Source: Hymenoscyphus infarciens
Taxonomy: Eukaryota > Ascomycota > Leotiomycetes > Helotiales > Helotiaceae
Length of the DNA stretch: 64,000 nt
Direction of reading: 5' to 3'
Assembly: GCA_001414345.1 (NCBI GenBank)
Contig: LLCB01000234.1
Location: 1-64,000, forward strand
This document shows positions 11,576-24,599 of this stretch, piece after piece (within the stretch, counting starts at the first letter, position 1; each line of letters opens with the position of its first letter). Both the position numbers and the translations under genes were made by a program. The notes below the pieces were generated by a model, which saw nothing but the letters and a program-made list of their open reading frames with translations, was not told the origin of the DNA and did no database searches.

Positions 11576-13236
11576 CGCGACGAGTGTGCGGAGAAAAGGG
11601 AAGTCTTTTTGGATTGATATTTTTTATTTTCAAACATATAGAGGCGTATTTGAGAGTCTTGGGTACTGGCGTTCCTTTTGTTTCTCTATCATTAGTTATA
11701 TCCTGCAAGAAGTTTTTGGGTTTGGGTTTTTTGGGTTTTTTGAGTTTCAATTTTTGGATATATATCGGCATATGATATGGGATATTTTATATTATGGACA
11801 TTGGCTATATTCTTGGCCGTCTGATGGGTGGGGAAATAGGATAGGGAACTAGGTGCGTGTTTATAGTTGCTTAAAATAAGACTACGCTTTGTTTTGTTTC
11901 AAATATATATACTGTGGTGTATCGCGGACTTACTTACTTTGTTACTCTTTTGTCTTAGGAGTTTGATTCTGAAAAGGGTGTTAAAAGGAAGCCGTAGATC
12001 TGACTCCACAAAGGGGGGTGATAATCCACGATTTTGAATTGCTAGCGAATGAACTAGAATTGTGACTTCTCCAGGAAAGCGAGAGGAACCCCCTCTTTTT
12101 CCAAGTCAGTGGCTTTTCAACCATCTTCACCAATCCTATCCAAAACACTGAAAGTAAACAAGACCACACCAAAATCATCATCAAGAAAAATAACACCCCC
12201 TTGGTGAAACATACATTTCTTTCAATTGCTAGGGGAACCTCGTGGACATCATCCCATTACAAACCTAATCTCCCAAGTTGTTTACTCAGTTCAGAAGAAG
12301 TCACATCCTCTAGACAATGTGCGAAACCTGCTTTGCAAGAGGCAGGATAGACCTCTGGTATCAACGGCGAAGAAAAAAATACCTGATTCGAATGTCGTCT
12401 TGAAGTCCACTCCGCCAAGGTGTTTTCGAGTCGAGTATTGAGTGTTTCGAACGGCCTCCGCTGCGGTTCTACATCCCCGCTAAAGCTTACCACCTCCTCG
12501 CTCGCGGTGCATTTGTCTGTGATATTAAAAGTCGTTCACTCCCTGGACGAGCTGTCTAAAACACTGCCGAGGTGTAAGGACGAGGCTGCTGTATGTAGCT
12601 TTTTGGATGTGCATCCGAGGGATCGAGAATGAAAACACCTGTGGTGAAGGATCTTCTGTTTCGCTGAGGCTTGGGGTTCTTCTAGATACATTGGAGGGGG
12701 TCTTTGGCGTAATTCTAGAAGCTCGTCTTCGTGTTTCCTCTTCTGGTCTTGCTTTGAAGGTTGGCAGTCTGGTGTTATTTTCTCTTGTCGGAAAGCGACT
12801 GGGATGGTAACGAGATGGCGTAGTAGATCCGCCTTAGATCTTTGCTGGGGATGTGTGGATGATGGAGTTGCGCGCTAGCTGAAACCTCTCTTGCGTAGAG
12901 TGAAGATGTTTGTTTTTTGTCAAAAGCTTGCGGAGTTCTCTTGTTAGTTTGAGTCTATGTACTAGACACTGGCCCGCGCCTTGCACGTCGGGATTGGTTA
13001 GATAAGTACACTGTAACTCTTCTAAGTATGGTGTGAGATATAAGACCGACCTTGTGCAAGAGCTTTGCGTGTTTTCTGGCTTCCTCTCTAAGAGAGAGTT
13101 TTCATCCAAGATTCCTCCACCCGGTCGCCTCGTAGAACACCAAAAGCGTGTGTAAACTCGAGAACAAGAAGATCGCGAATGACGCGGAAAGTTGGATGGT
13201 AATTCATGGCATAACTTAGATAGAAGGCGTTTATAT
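11576..13236. other. Gene-poor stretch left of Copia element 1
   Basis: After ~350 bp of AT-rich 3' flank (an inverted TTGGGTTTT-type tract near 11720-11745), 12-13.2 kb has normal base composition. Minus-strand frames (12257-12493 and 12834-13236) look partly coding but cannot be joined to each other or to sequence beyond the transposon. They may be remnants of a gene. No function can be given. Confidence 0.35.
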
Positions 13237-13386
13237 TGAACGGTATAGTGAGTGGAACCCATATTGTATTACTTGAGGAGTGTCCCTTAGAGGGATACTC
13301 CCCTTCTTATATAGGTATATAATCTAGGAGGCTAGAGAGACAACATTATAGCGTATTATAAGGAGTATATACTATGATGTTTAACA
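13237..13386 (-). repeat. 3' LTR of Copia element 1
   Basis: 150-bp copy matching 20802-20951 apart from scattered transitions. Plus-strand ends are TGAACGG... and ...GTTTAACA. A minus-strand polypurine tract lies just inside, at 13387-13400. Confidence 0.92.
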
Positions 13387-16300
13387 CTCCCCTTCGATTC
13401 TACGACTCTTAAAGCTATACTATCTTATCTTTAATAAACCTATAGCTAAAACCTTTAAAGGATTAAGAGCTAAGGAAGAATGAACAAGTATCGGTTACGC
13501 TAAGACTTATAATTATCTCCTTCTTCTAAGCTATATATAAGGCTTATAAAGAGGAGCTTCTTCTAGTAGACTTCTTTAGTTGTTTTTTATATAACTAAGA
13601 GTTACTTATACTTAGTAGACTTCTTTAGTTATAAATATAAAAAGAAGGAAAAAGGAAGAAAGGAAAGGAGAGTATTATAACTCTCTTAGAAGTTATACTA
13701 ACGCGTTAGCCTCATCGTTATTCTTAAATTCTCTATTAGTAGTATATACTAAGATATCCTCTATAGTCGAGTTACCTAGCGTAGTATTAGCTTTACTAGT
13801 ATAGTCTAAGATCTAGTATAGATTAGATCTCTATTTAGAGTTATACTTTATATATTCTAGTAAGTATTTAAGTATACTAGTATATAGCTTAGTTATACTA
13901 TATCCTTTAGATATATTAGTACTAGGCTTAACCCTTATCTTTATTAAGCTATCTATATAGATAAGATATTCCCTACTATTTACCTTCCTTAGTTACTATA
14001 GTCTTAGAAGTCGTTCTACTATTAGTACTTTACCTATTAATAGCCTAAGTACTATTTTAATAGCTTTAGATATAAGTATAGAAGTCTCCTAATATAGTAG
14101 AGGCAGTGTTTTAAGTTAGAGACGTTTTAGTAATAAGAGCCTAGCTTCTAGGCTAGGTAGTCTTATAGTAGCAAGATAAGAGCGACTTCGCTAAGATACC
14201 TTTTAACATATTAATCCTTAACTAGAAGCTCTACTAGATACTACACTAAGAGTACAACTTTAGCTTTAGCTATATAAGCTTTTATATCCTTTAAGTACTA
14301 TAAGGTAACTACTACTAAAAGACTTAATAGACCTAGGCCTAGAGAGTATAATACTAAAGGTAAAGCATTTACTCTATAGATATTCGTTAGTCTAAGGCTA
14401 TTTATCTATTTAGTTAAGATAAAGCTAGTCTATAAACTATACTATTATCTTATATAGGTATTAACTATTCTAATTCCCTAGGTTTATACTATATATACTA
14501 AGCACCTATATAAAGTTAAGAGTATACTTAGTAGTAGGTCCTCTCTCTATCTTAATATATTTAATAAAATACTACTATATACCTATTAGCTCTAGTTAGT
14601 AGACCTATTTCTATTAAAAGCAGTTAGTAGTATTTATATCGACGATAAGTAGTTAAAAACCGAGGGTTTACTTTTATAAAATAGCGCCCTAGACGTGTTA
14701 TAGGCTTATACGCTAGTTAGAGTTTATAACTAGCCTTTTACTTTTAGTATAGAAGATGCCTAGGTAGGCTCTTTAGCTTTTAAGAAGAGGCTCTTCTAGA
14801 AAGTTAGTAAAGACCTCGAATTTCTATATATTAGAGATAGTATAGTTAGTCCTTTCTTAGCTATTAGTAAAGCTAATAGAGTAGTAGAACAATTACTATA
14901 GTAATTGCGGCTTACTAGTAAGGATGCCTAGATAGTAGGGTTTATAGTATTCGTTACTAGCTAGTAGTATCTACTAATATATATATATATCTTCGAAAGT
15001 AGACTTGTTACTAAGTATACTTAGTAGTAGAACTTCTAATATAAGAGAGTCGATACTTTATATATACTAATTATCGAAGTCTTTAATATATTTAGTAGTT
15101 ATATATAATAGGTTAGTACCTAGAACAAGGTTTAGTAGCTTTACTAGAGTAAAGATACGTCTTAATATAATAAGTAGAGCTTTATAAATAAAAGAGAATA
15201 AAGAGGTTATATAAGATATAGACAAGGCTTAGATATATATATCTATTTACTAAAGTTACTTTTTTTAGGTAGCTAGCTAAAAATCCGGTAGTTAGTATAA
15301 ATAGACACGTAAGGTTATAACTTTTTAAGTATATATTATATATAGCTAAGATTTAGGTTAGAGCTATTAAGCCTTATAGCGATTTAGGTAGTAAAGAGAT
15401 ATTTTATCTATAATTAGAATTTATAATATTAGGTATTATTATATAACTCTCTTATAATTAAGAAAAACAGATCTTAGAGAACCTTAATTAACTTCTAGAA
15501 TATAATAAATTTAGCTTAATTAAAAGACTTTATAAGACTGTCAGCTACTTACTTTTTAGTAGAGGTATACTATAGCTTAATAATTTTACTATTAATTATT
15601 TCACGCTAGTAGTACTACTAAATATCGATATACTTTATATAAGCGTAGTAGACTCTAGAGTTTTTAATAAGAGCTATAGTACCTTAGTTATTATAGAAGA
15701 TTACTATAGCTATAAGAGATATGTACTAGTTATAGTAGACTTGCCTAAGGAATTTTCATAGCTATACTACTTCCTTAGTAGCTAGGGTTTATCTAATATA
15801 TTCTAATTTATAAGATAAGAGTATAATAGTTACTTATCTTTTAGATAACTAGCTAATAGCTCTACTACTAATATTAAAGACGTATCTAGAGGTTAATCTC
15901 CTTATATCGTAGTCCTCTGCTTAGTCTATGTTAGTATATCTTTAGAGTTCTTTTAGTAGTTCTTAGAAGCTTAGGCAAAGGCTTAAAGTCTCTTTAAAAT
16001 ACTATAGAATATGTTTTACAGCTATTATATAGTACTTATTAGAATTAGAGGCGAATCTACTTATAACTAACATAGTATATACTATGTCTAGTCGAGTACC
16101 TAGTATAGTATATATTAAGAAGCTTATAGTAGATTAGTATTTATATCTAAATTCTAGTATAGCTTTATAGAGCGCTTCTAATAGGATTATATACTTTAGT
16201 AAGGTCTCTATTAGAGTGTTTATACTTTTAGTATTACTAAGTCTAAACTCCTCTAAGACCTTTTCTAGGTATCTATATTATAATAGTTTTAATAACCTTT

Positions 16301-19300
16301 TAGTATAGTCGCGTTCTACTTTCATACCTAGGTAGAAGCTATATAGTCCTAAGTCTAATGTCTTAAACCTTTTACTTAAAGCCTTCTTAATTTCCTTAAT
16401 ATACTTTTTATTAGGTCTAGTAATTAGTAGGTTATCGACGTAGATAGCTATAATAGTACTGTTGCTATAGTAGAAGATACTAGTATCTAAGTTAATAGAC
16501 GAGAAGCTAATAGTTTTTAGAAAGTCTACTAATATAGTATACTAGACTTAAGGTACTTACTTAAGACTATATAGAGCCTTCTTAAGCTTATATACCCTAC
16601 TAGTCCTATTATTATAGCTCTTTAGCTATTTTATATAAATATCGATATTAATATTTCTATAGAGAAAAGTAGTCTTAACGTCTATTTATTTAATCTCTTA
16701 ATCTAAGGTAGTAGTAATAGTAAAGATTATCTTATAACTTATAAGTTTAATAATAGATATAAAAGTTTTAAAGAAGTTAATTCTCTCTTTTTATTTAAAG
16801 CTCTTAATTATATAGTAAGCTTTATAGTAAGTAATACTACTATTATCTCCTCTTTTATACTACTATACCTATTACTTATATAGAACTTTTTGATCCTTAG
16901 AGTAACTAATTATTCTCTATATACTATTATTTATTAGTAAATTATATTCTTCTTAAGTAGCTAGTTTCTAAAAGTGCTACTAGCTACTCTAGTAAGCTTC
17001 TTACTAGGTCTTAGGTTTATAGAGCTCTATTAGTCTTATAACGCCTATAAAGGTATATCTAGTAAAGAAGGCTTAGGCTTCTTCCTTATTATTAGAGCTA
17101 GGTAGTAGTATTAATTCGCTATTAGAGCTTTTACTAATATTAGTATTTATAACCTACTATGCTTATAGTACTTCTATTATAGTATATCTCTAATTATTTA
17201 CTAGAGCTAGAAAGATAACGCTTAGAACTTCTCTTAAGGTGTTATATATTTCCTAGAACTTCTATTCTCTAGTAATACTTTAGGTAATCCGTTGTAGAGA
17301 CGCTAGCTATAGCTTAGGTTATAGTGTTAGTATAGAGCTAGATTTCGCTAGTTATACTACTCTTATAAGAGAGTCGAAGGTATAGTTATTAGCGCTATTA
17401 GTAGTTATCTTTAGTATTATTACTTTTATTAGTATTAGTAGCCTTATAGGCTTCTTTCGATAAGGTTCGTCGTTGTTACTACTTTTATTACTTTTTAACT
17501 TAGAGGAGTAGTGTCTTTTAGTATTATATAAGTTAAAATTAGTAGGTATTCGTTCTTCGATATAGACGTTACTTACTCTTATTACTTTACTATTAGAGAG
17601 GAGTATTCTATAGATAGTATCTCTCTTATATCTAATTAAGATACCTTTATTTACTCTTACTTTGAGCTTCTTTTTCTTATACTCGATTATAGTCTATGTC
17701 TTAGAACCTAGAGTATAAAGGTAATAGCTCTTAGAGGCGTATCTGTTAATAGTCTTATAGAGTATTTTATATCCTAATAATTAATATAGGCTACGATTAG
17801 TAAGGTACTATATAGTTTATATAACCTTTAGCTACTAGTTATTTAGGATTCCTAAGGTATATATTAAGGTAGACGCCTTTTACTAAAGTGTTTAGCTATG
17901 TCTTTCGGCCTCTCTATTCTAGCTTAGATAGTAGGCTATTATTAGCTTAATTATAATACTCTTCTTTTAATAGTATTCTTAGAAGAGTTTTAAGAAAGAC
18001 AGTTCTCCTCTATCTACTTATACTTAGCGGATTTTAGTATTTCTACGCTTAAAGCGTGTTTTAAATTCGAGAAAGAAGTTAAAGGCTTCTCTTTTTCTTT
18101 TAAAGGCCTTAGTATATCTAAATTTAGTCTTATTATATATAACGTATATAAAGTAGTGTTCTTCTAGGCTACTGTTTATAAGGATTAGGCTATAAAGATT
18201 AAAGTATACTAGGTCTAGTATATACTAGCTAGGTTTAATATAATTCCTATACGTAGATTTAGCCTTTATAGCTCTAAAAATATATACTTAGTAGGTTGAT
18301 TTATAATCTTCTAAGAGTTTATTAAAGTCTATACTAACTAAGACCTCTAGTAGTCTCTTAATATTTAATTCCTCTAGATAACTAAGTCGCTTATACTAAA
18401 GTAGTAACCTAGGGTCTAGGCTATAAGCTACTATTACGATTTATTAGTAGGCTATAAGCGCTATAATACTATAGTTAGGTTCCCTCTTAAGATCTAGTAT
18501 AGAGACAAAGACTAGAAATAGCTTTCGTATATTTAGAGAGTAGATATTATCTTACTTCGTAGACGTAAATTATTCTTAGCTAATATTAAACTAGAGCTTA
18601 AAAGGTTTCTTTATCTAGCTCTAGTTATAGCTCTCCTCTTCTAGCTATCTTATTAAAATAAGGTTATATCCTAGTTATAGAATATAGTAAACGTTTAAGA
18701 GAAGAATAGCCTTAGTCCTAGTAAAGATTTTTATAGAGCTAATACCTACTAAGGTATATACTAAGCCTCTAATACTAGTAATAAGTTTTATATTAGGTAG
18801 GTTCTTATATTTAGTAAATAGTAAGTAGTTAGTAGTATAATAGTAGAAGTACTCTATATTAAGTAGCTATTCTATCTAGAGATTAAACTTAGCTCTCTTA
18901 AAGTTACTTAGTTCTATTGCTACTACTACTAAGGCTATATTAATAGGCGCTTCTCTAAAGATTAGTAGTTAATTAATAAGAAGTATAAGGAGTTATTTAT
19001 AGAGGTTATTAGAGACGTCTATTACTATTACTCTATAAGTATATAGTGTTAAGGTATTATTATTAGAGTCGTCTTACGCTCTAGGTTTTTGCTCTCTCTT
19101 ACTTTTACCTTTTTCTTTAGGTTTAGTTATCTTACTCTTAAAGCCTAACTATTATACTAGACGCTTTTTAGGATATTTAGTATAGTAGTTTATTTCTAGA
19201 TATCTATTTTTATTATAGAAGTTATAGTAATTAATAATACGCTAGTAAGCTAGTAGAGTAAGTTATAGTAATAGAGCTGTTACTATTACTACTATTACTA

Positions 19301-20784
19301 TTATTATTATATATTAGTTGTTTTCTTGAGTTATATGCTTTTCTTTAGTAATAGTAGTATTAACGAGTTTAGTAAAGGAGACTACTTAAATAGGGTTGTT
19401 CTTAGCGCTTATGTTATAAGCTATAATAAAGGTTTAGTTTCTTTAGAAATCTACTATATAATTAGTATATAAAGAGTCGAGACTGTTTATAAATTTTAAG
19501 ACTATGTCTAGATTAGTCCTTTTAGTATCTTTAAAGATTTAGGCTAAGTTAGTATTAAGGTTAAGAAAGGTAGTAGTATATTCCTTAATTAATTTATAGC
19601 TCTTAAGTTTAAGATACTAGAATTAAAGAGTAAGATTGATAAGTATACCTATATCTTAAGATTAGTATAGTCCTTTTAGCCTATTTATTAGCTTCTTAAG
19701 AGTTATATAGTATTCGATCTCTATTAGCGTAGTAGAGTCTAGGCGTATACGTATAGCAGTTATAGCCTATATTATCCTTCGCTAGTATTCGGCCGTTCTT
19801 CTTATAAATTAGACTAGGGTTTCAAGGCCTAGCTTAGCCTTAATAGAGGTAATATTTATATAATAATTATTATAGGCACTAACAACGATCTATTCTTCTA
19901 CTCTATACTTAAACTCTTACTAGTTATTAAACCTAAGTTCTAAGACGTATATAGTAATAGAGACGTTTAAGGATCTCTTAGAGGTAGATATCTTCTTTTT
20001 AGCTTTAGTATAGAGGTATTAGAGAGAGTATTTAAACTATTATAAGTTCTCTTAGGTCTCTCTTTATAAGTTCTTACTTAAAAACTAAAGAGTTTAAGGT
20101 TCTAGTTTAAGAATAGAGAAGGAGTAGTAACTTTAGAGATTTCTTCTTCTACGTTACTTTAATTAGAGTTTAAGTAGTTAGGATTAAAGTTATCTAAGTC
20201 TTTAAAGACGTTAGAAGGTTACTCTTATAGAGTATATAGAGTATAAGAATAGTTAGTCTCTATATAGAATAGGTAAATAGATATATTATTAATACCTTTA
20301 AGAAAGCTTTTTTAGAAAAAAGGTAGAAGAAAATTAATAAATAGTTCTTATAGAAAGGTTTAAGAGAGGTATATGATACTAGGAGTAAGGTCTTACTTAT
20401 TATCTTTTAGAATAGAGGAGAATATTATCTTATATTAGTAAATTAAAATTAGATTTAGGTAGTCTAATAAAAAGACTTTTTAGTAATAAAGTAGGAGGTT
20501 AGTATATTAAGAAGTAATATTACTAAATTTTTTTAGAGATGTTAGATATAAGGTTTTAAGGTCTAGAGTATACTTAGACGCCTTAACCTTATCTCTATAT
20601 TTTTATTTTAGTAGGATCTTTATACTTAAGACCTATACTATCTTTCTTTATTATAATATAAGATTAGAGCTACTTAGAATTATTTCCTTAGTATCTCTAT
20701 AATATGTATATTATAAAGTATTAGTAAGTTCTACTTCTTAGCTTATTAAAGACTTAGCTTATCTTTAGAAGTTAGTATAGAATT

Positions 20785-20800
20785 CTAGGCTTATAACCTA
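20785..20800 (-). other. Primer-binding site, half-tRNA-iMet type
   Basis: Plus-strand CTAGGCTTATAACCTA directly inside the 5' LTR resembles the anticodon arm of initiator tRNA-Met (GGGCTCATAACCC) after C-to-T and G-to-A changes. Copia-type elements are known to prime from a tRNA-iMet fragment ending in the anticodon loop. Confidence 0.7.
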
Positions 20801-20801
20801 T

Positions 20802-20951
20802 TAAACAGTATAGTAAGTAGAACCCATATTATATTACTTAAGGAGTGTCTTTTAGAGGGATACTCCTCTTCTTATATAGATACATAATCTAGGAGGCTAG
20901 AGAGACAACATCATAGCGTATTACAGGGAGTATATACTATGATGTTCAACA
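20802..20951 (-). repeat. 5' LTR of Copia element 1
   Basis: 150-bp copy of the left LTR. The minus-strand start TGTTGAACATC is intact here, while its partner has lost the C to T. Confidence 0.92.
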
Positions 20952-21730
20952 GTTCACTCGATCGATATGGGGACCATAAATACCTATTCTTGGGACGTTT
21001 CGTTGAAGGTTCTTTCAATACCGATACTGGCAAGCTCTAGCGCTCGCCCGAGAAGGCTGCTCCTGTTACTCAAACTCTAGAGCACTACGTCTTGGAGGGT
21101 CATGGTTATAAAGTTTCTCCGGGAATCCGCCGTTGCTTCCCATTTCTTCTTCACAAGTGGTAAATGTCGAAGGTGCTTGTGTTTGGTAGATTTTTCGACG
21201 GATTGAATGGGGCAGGGCCCTGAGTAGTTTATTAGTCGCCTGGAGGGTTACGCACATCCAAGTCGTGTCCTCAAAGCTCGAGTTGTACTCTTATGAAGCT
21301 GCAGGTTGAGCTAGAACAACTACCAATACCCCTTTGGTAGGGGGAAAAGCTGGGTTTTCTCCAAAGTTCTTTTCGTTCACTGAAACGCCACGGGAACGAG
21401 TAAACAATGAAAGGTATCGATATGTTCTCCTAGATTATGGGTGAAAGCTCTATTAGGTACGGGATTGATTTCTATTCCTCAGGCGGTGGTCGATGGGGAT
21501 ATCAAGACATGTATTTCGAGCCCTCTTCTAAGCAAAAAGGTGCCGAAAAGGAGTTGATATTGAAATAGGACGGTAGCTGCCTTGCCAACTATATTTTCCG
21601 GTCTGTCTTGGGTGCCTATTCAGCAAGATTTACGCCTGAGTTCAATGCTACCTACCCTCCTGCCGACCCGGCATTGTGGTTTCGCACAAGACGATTACCC
21701 AACTAATTAGAGCTCACAACTTGCTGACAT
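20952..21730 (+). pseudogene. RIP-mutated remnant of an unknown gene
   Basis: Plus-strand frames read as normal protein except for stops at former CAA/CAG codons. One block (about 20959-21170) includes DRYGDHKYLFLGRFVEGSF and HYVLEGHGYKVSPGIRR. A second (about 21405-21710) includes MKGIDMF, then SSGGGRWGYQDMYFEPSSK, then FNATYPPADPALWFRTRR. TAG or TAA interrupts between MFS and IMGE, after LILK and after LPN, each explained by CAG-to-TAG or CAA-to-TAA. The upstream part would lie at or beyond the Copia insertion edge. I do not recognise the family. A short stretch near 25865-25975 is a diverged copy of its 3' part. The gene-remnant call is fairly sure; function is unknown. Confidence 0.55.
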
Positions 21731-23079
21731 GAATTCGTGGAGTCCGTTTAGTGGGGATTTTGTGTTGATGGGTATCGCTTTGGTTGAAAGGTACGCGAGA
21801 TTATAAGAAATTGAGATAGGACTGACTCGTCAGGCGATATTACACGACGGTGTGATTTACCAGAGCGTGAAAAGACCACCGCTATAGTGTACTGCAGGAG
21901 ATCGAATCGCTTAGTGTTTATTGCAAGCTTCTAGCCTCGCTATGCGTTCTCAATTGTCTCATTGGAGATGTTATTGGGGTGGAAAAGTGAAGTTTTTGTG
22001 ACGGGAAGACCCTTTGTGGTGATGCATTCGCTGTTTGTGTCGTACTTTGGTAGACCGCTTCTATCAATTGGGTTTGGTGTCCATACGATACTGGAAGTGA
22101 AATCCGGGAGACTGATTACTGCCCATATCACATTCTAGGTACTTCATCATGGCCCCCTCGCTTGGGGGCGGAAACGGCGAGTCGAGGCTTCTCGCTTAGC
22201 ACTGCTAGAGCTCCCCCTGAGTGACTTGACGTAAGTGTTTGGTGGAAGGATGAACATACATTTTGTTCTTGAAATGACCAGTTTAGGTGGTGTGGCCGAA
22301 CGGGAGAGGAACTCGAGTAGAATGTTTCTTGTACTATCACAAGCATGTATTTCTTTTTCACTCAAATATGCTCTTTCCACCTGTTTTATCCGAGTTGACA
22401 TAGATAGTAGACATCTTAGCATAATTATCCGCTTTTGTAGCAAGTGAGCTTTTCCCATATTAATCTGAAAACCTGCTTAAACAACCAACATATACAAACG
22501 ACACGTATATCTTTCTAGTACCACTGAGACAATTTTAGTGTATACTCTTCCCAAAACAGCTAACCCAAAACTATAATAATTTCAGGAGCTGCTTCATCTT
22601 TAGAGCGAGGCCGTGGGAGGTTGGAATTAACTGGCTCAGCCAGTGGCTTCGTGATCTTAGAAAACCCCACGTTCTTAGGGCGAGGTAAGGGAATCCACTC
22701 GGCCAATGCATCTTCTATTTCGATACTGTGATTCAAAAAGACAACTGCACTTTAGTGATAAATCCCACTCAAACTTTCCACACTCTTTGGGCTCGGTCTA
22801 AATCTGGCGTTTAATCAGTGTTACAGTACTAACCTAGGCCTTTTTACACCAAAACTCGGAGTGCGCAGGTAGCTTAGGTTCTTCAGTGAGGCTTTTATAA
22901 AAAAAAACTTTATATCATGTACTTACCAATTCTAACAAAACAAACTTGTATTCTTGAAAATATTATTTTAGAGGAGCGTTGTGTTACGACAGGTTATAGA
23001 ACATAGGTGGAATAAAAAATCCCGGAATTTGCATGTAAAACCGAGGATTTTCCGGCTAAAATTGTGTTCCTGGAGTTTT
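21731..23079. other. No supported gene
   Basis: Mixed-composition sequence with short frames on both strands (for example 22128-22458 minus) that show no motif or splice continuity. Probably decayed coding or repeat DNA. Confidence 0.4.
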
Positions 23080-24295
23080 ATCGCTTTTCGTCACATACAC
23101 GTATTTGAGGCTATTTTGAGAATTTCTGTATTTGCTAGCTAGCTTCTAGTATCTCACTCTACACTCTCTTATATGCCTTCTTTTTAGGCTAATTAGGAGG
23201 CTCCCTAAGTATCTTACTAATACAAGGGTAAAAAGAGTGAGTACTATTAGCTATTATACTTATTTAAGAGGCTAAAAAAGTACTAACTAATCCTAGCGAG
23301 CGTATTATAAAGGGGTATAAGAGTAAGGTTAAAAAAGAGCTTAATACTAAATAAGACGTTAAAAGCAATAAGAAGTATTATTAGTAGAATAGAGATTACT
23401 TAGTATAAGAGGAGGTATATATATATATACCTCTCTCTTACTTAATAAGCTAATTCCTTAATTTACTATAAACTCTTTCTATTTATCGCTTTTTATTATA
23501 TATACATATTTAAGGCTATTTTAAGAATTTCTATATTTACTAACTAGCTTCTAGTATCTTACTCTATACTCTCTTATATACCTTCTTTTTAAGCTAATTA
23601 GAAGGCTCTTTAAGTATCTTACTAATATAAGAGTAAAAAGAGTAAGTACTATTAGCTATCACACTTATTTAAGAGGCTAAAAAAGTACTAACTAATCCTA
23701 GTGAGTGTATTATAAAGGGGTATAAGAGTGGGGTTGAAAAAGAGCTTAATACTAAATAAAATATTAAAAGCAATAGGAAGTATTATTAGTAGAATAGAGG
23801 TTACTTAGTATAAGAGGAGGTATATATATATATACCTCCCTCTTACTTAATAAGCTAATTCCTTAATTTACTATAAACTCTTTCTATTTATCACTTTTCG
23901 TTATATATATATATTTAAGACTATTTTAAGAATTTCTATATTTACTGACTAGCTTCTAGTATCTCACTCTACACTCTCTTATATACCTTCTTTTTAGGCT
24001 AATTAGGAGACTCTTTAAGCATCTTACTAATATAAGGGTAAAAAGAGTAAGTACTATTAGCTATCGCACTTATTTAAAAGGCTAAAAAAGTACTAACTAA
24101 TCCTAGTAAGCGTATTACGAAGGGGTATAAGAGTAGGGTTAAAAAAGAGCTTAATACTAAATAAGACGTTAAAAGCGACAAGAAGTGTTATTAGTAGAAT
24201 AGAGGTTACTTAGTATAAGAGGAGGTATATATATATATGCCTCTCCCTTGCTTAATAAGCTAATTCCTCAATTCACTATAAACCCTTTCTATTAA
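23080..24295. repeat. Tandem triplication of a ~405-bp AT-rich unit
   Basis: The unit recurs at 23081, 23485 and 23891 (spacing 404 and 406 bp) and ends near 24295. Copies differ largely by C/T and G/A changes. Each holds a (TA)n stretch flanked by an inverted GAGGTATATA/TATACCTC hairpin. One plus-strand frame per unit is nearly open if TAA/TAG are read as decayed Gln codons (starting ATGCCTTCTTTT in copy 1), hinting at a once-coding unit. Adjacent duplication is a classic trigger for RIP. Confidence 0.85.
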
Positions 24296-24599
24296 TTTAC
24301 TACTCTAAGGCCCACTTTACTATTTTGGTAATTTGAGCTTAAAAGACTTTTGTTTTAGTATAAAGATAAATAAGTATACGAGAGTAAAAGAAAGGTTATG
24401 ATATAATTAAATTATAGAAGCGCGAAGTAGAAGTAGGGACTTTTGACCCTTTTTGGTGTGTTTTTGCAAGGTGGGCTGAGAGGACTGTAGAGGCCATGGA
24501 AACTTTGCGGGAGCGAATTGTTGGTCGACAGTATAGAAGGAGAGGTTAGATTGACAAGGCCTGGTGTTGAAGTCGCCTGTCTTTGCTTCTTTTGCTCAA

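Larger units (their letters stand above)
13237..20951 (-). mobile_element. Copia-type LTR retrotransposon, RIP-degenerate (element 1)
   Basis: LTRs of exactly 150 bp lie at 13237-13386 and 20802-20951; both differ from TG..CA mainly by transitions. A tRNA-like primer site flanks the right LTR, and a purine tract (GAAGGGGAG on the minus strand) flanks the left, so it reads right to left. If TAA/TAG are taken as decayed CAA/CAG, the minus strand shows a zinc knuckle whose Cys became Tyr (~19190-19235), an integrase core with VDRGELS and LSQNREAERHS (~17880-18090), a reverse-transcriptase box YVDNLL (~16430-16460) and an RNase H end with KKQVADSLTK (~15480-15660). The gag-IN-RT-RH order identifies Ty1/Copia. 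No intact gene remains. The 2.1 kb between RNase H and the 3' LTR is unexplained. No matching target duplication was found. Confidence 0.92.

Noticed and set aside
14640..15000. A host-like gene on the plus strand inside Copia element 1
   Set aside because: Plus and minus frames are both open if TAG/TAA are read as Gln, so AT-rich sequence alone explains the signal; recorded only as an unexplained segment.
13237..20951. Target-site duplication for Copia element 1
   Set aside because: The flanking five bases differ (TATAT left, GTTCA right), so none can be claimed; rearrangement or mutation is possible.
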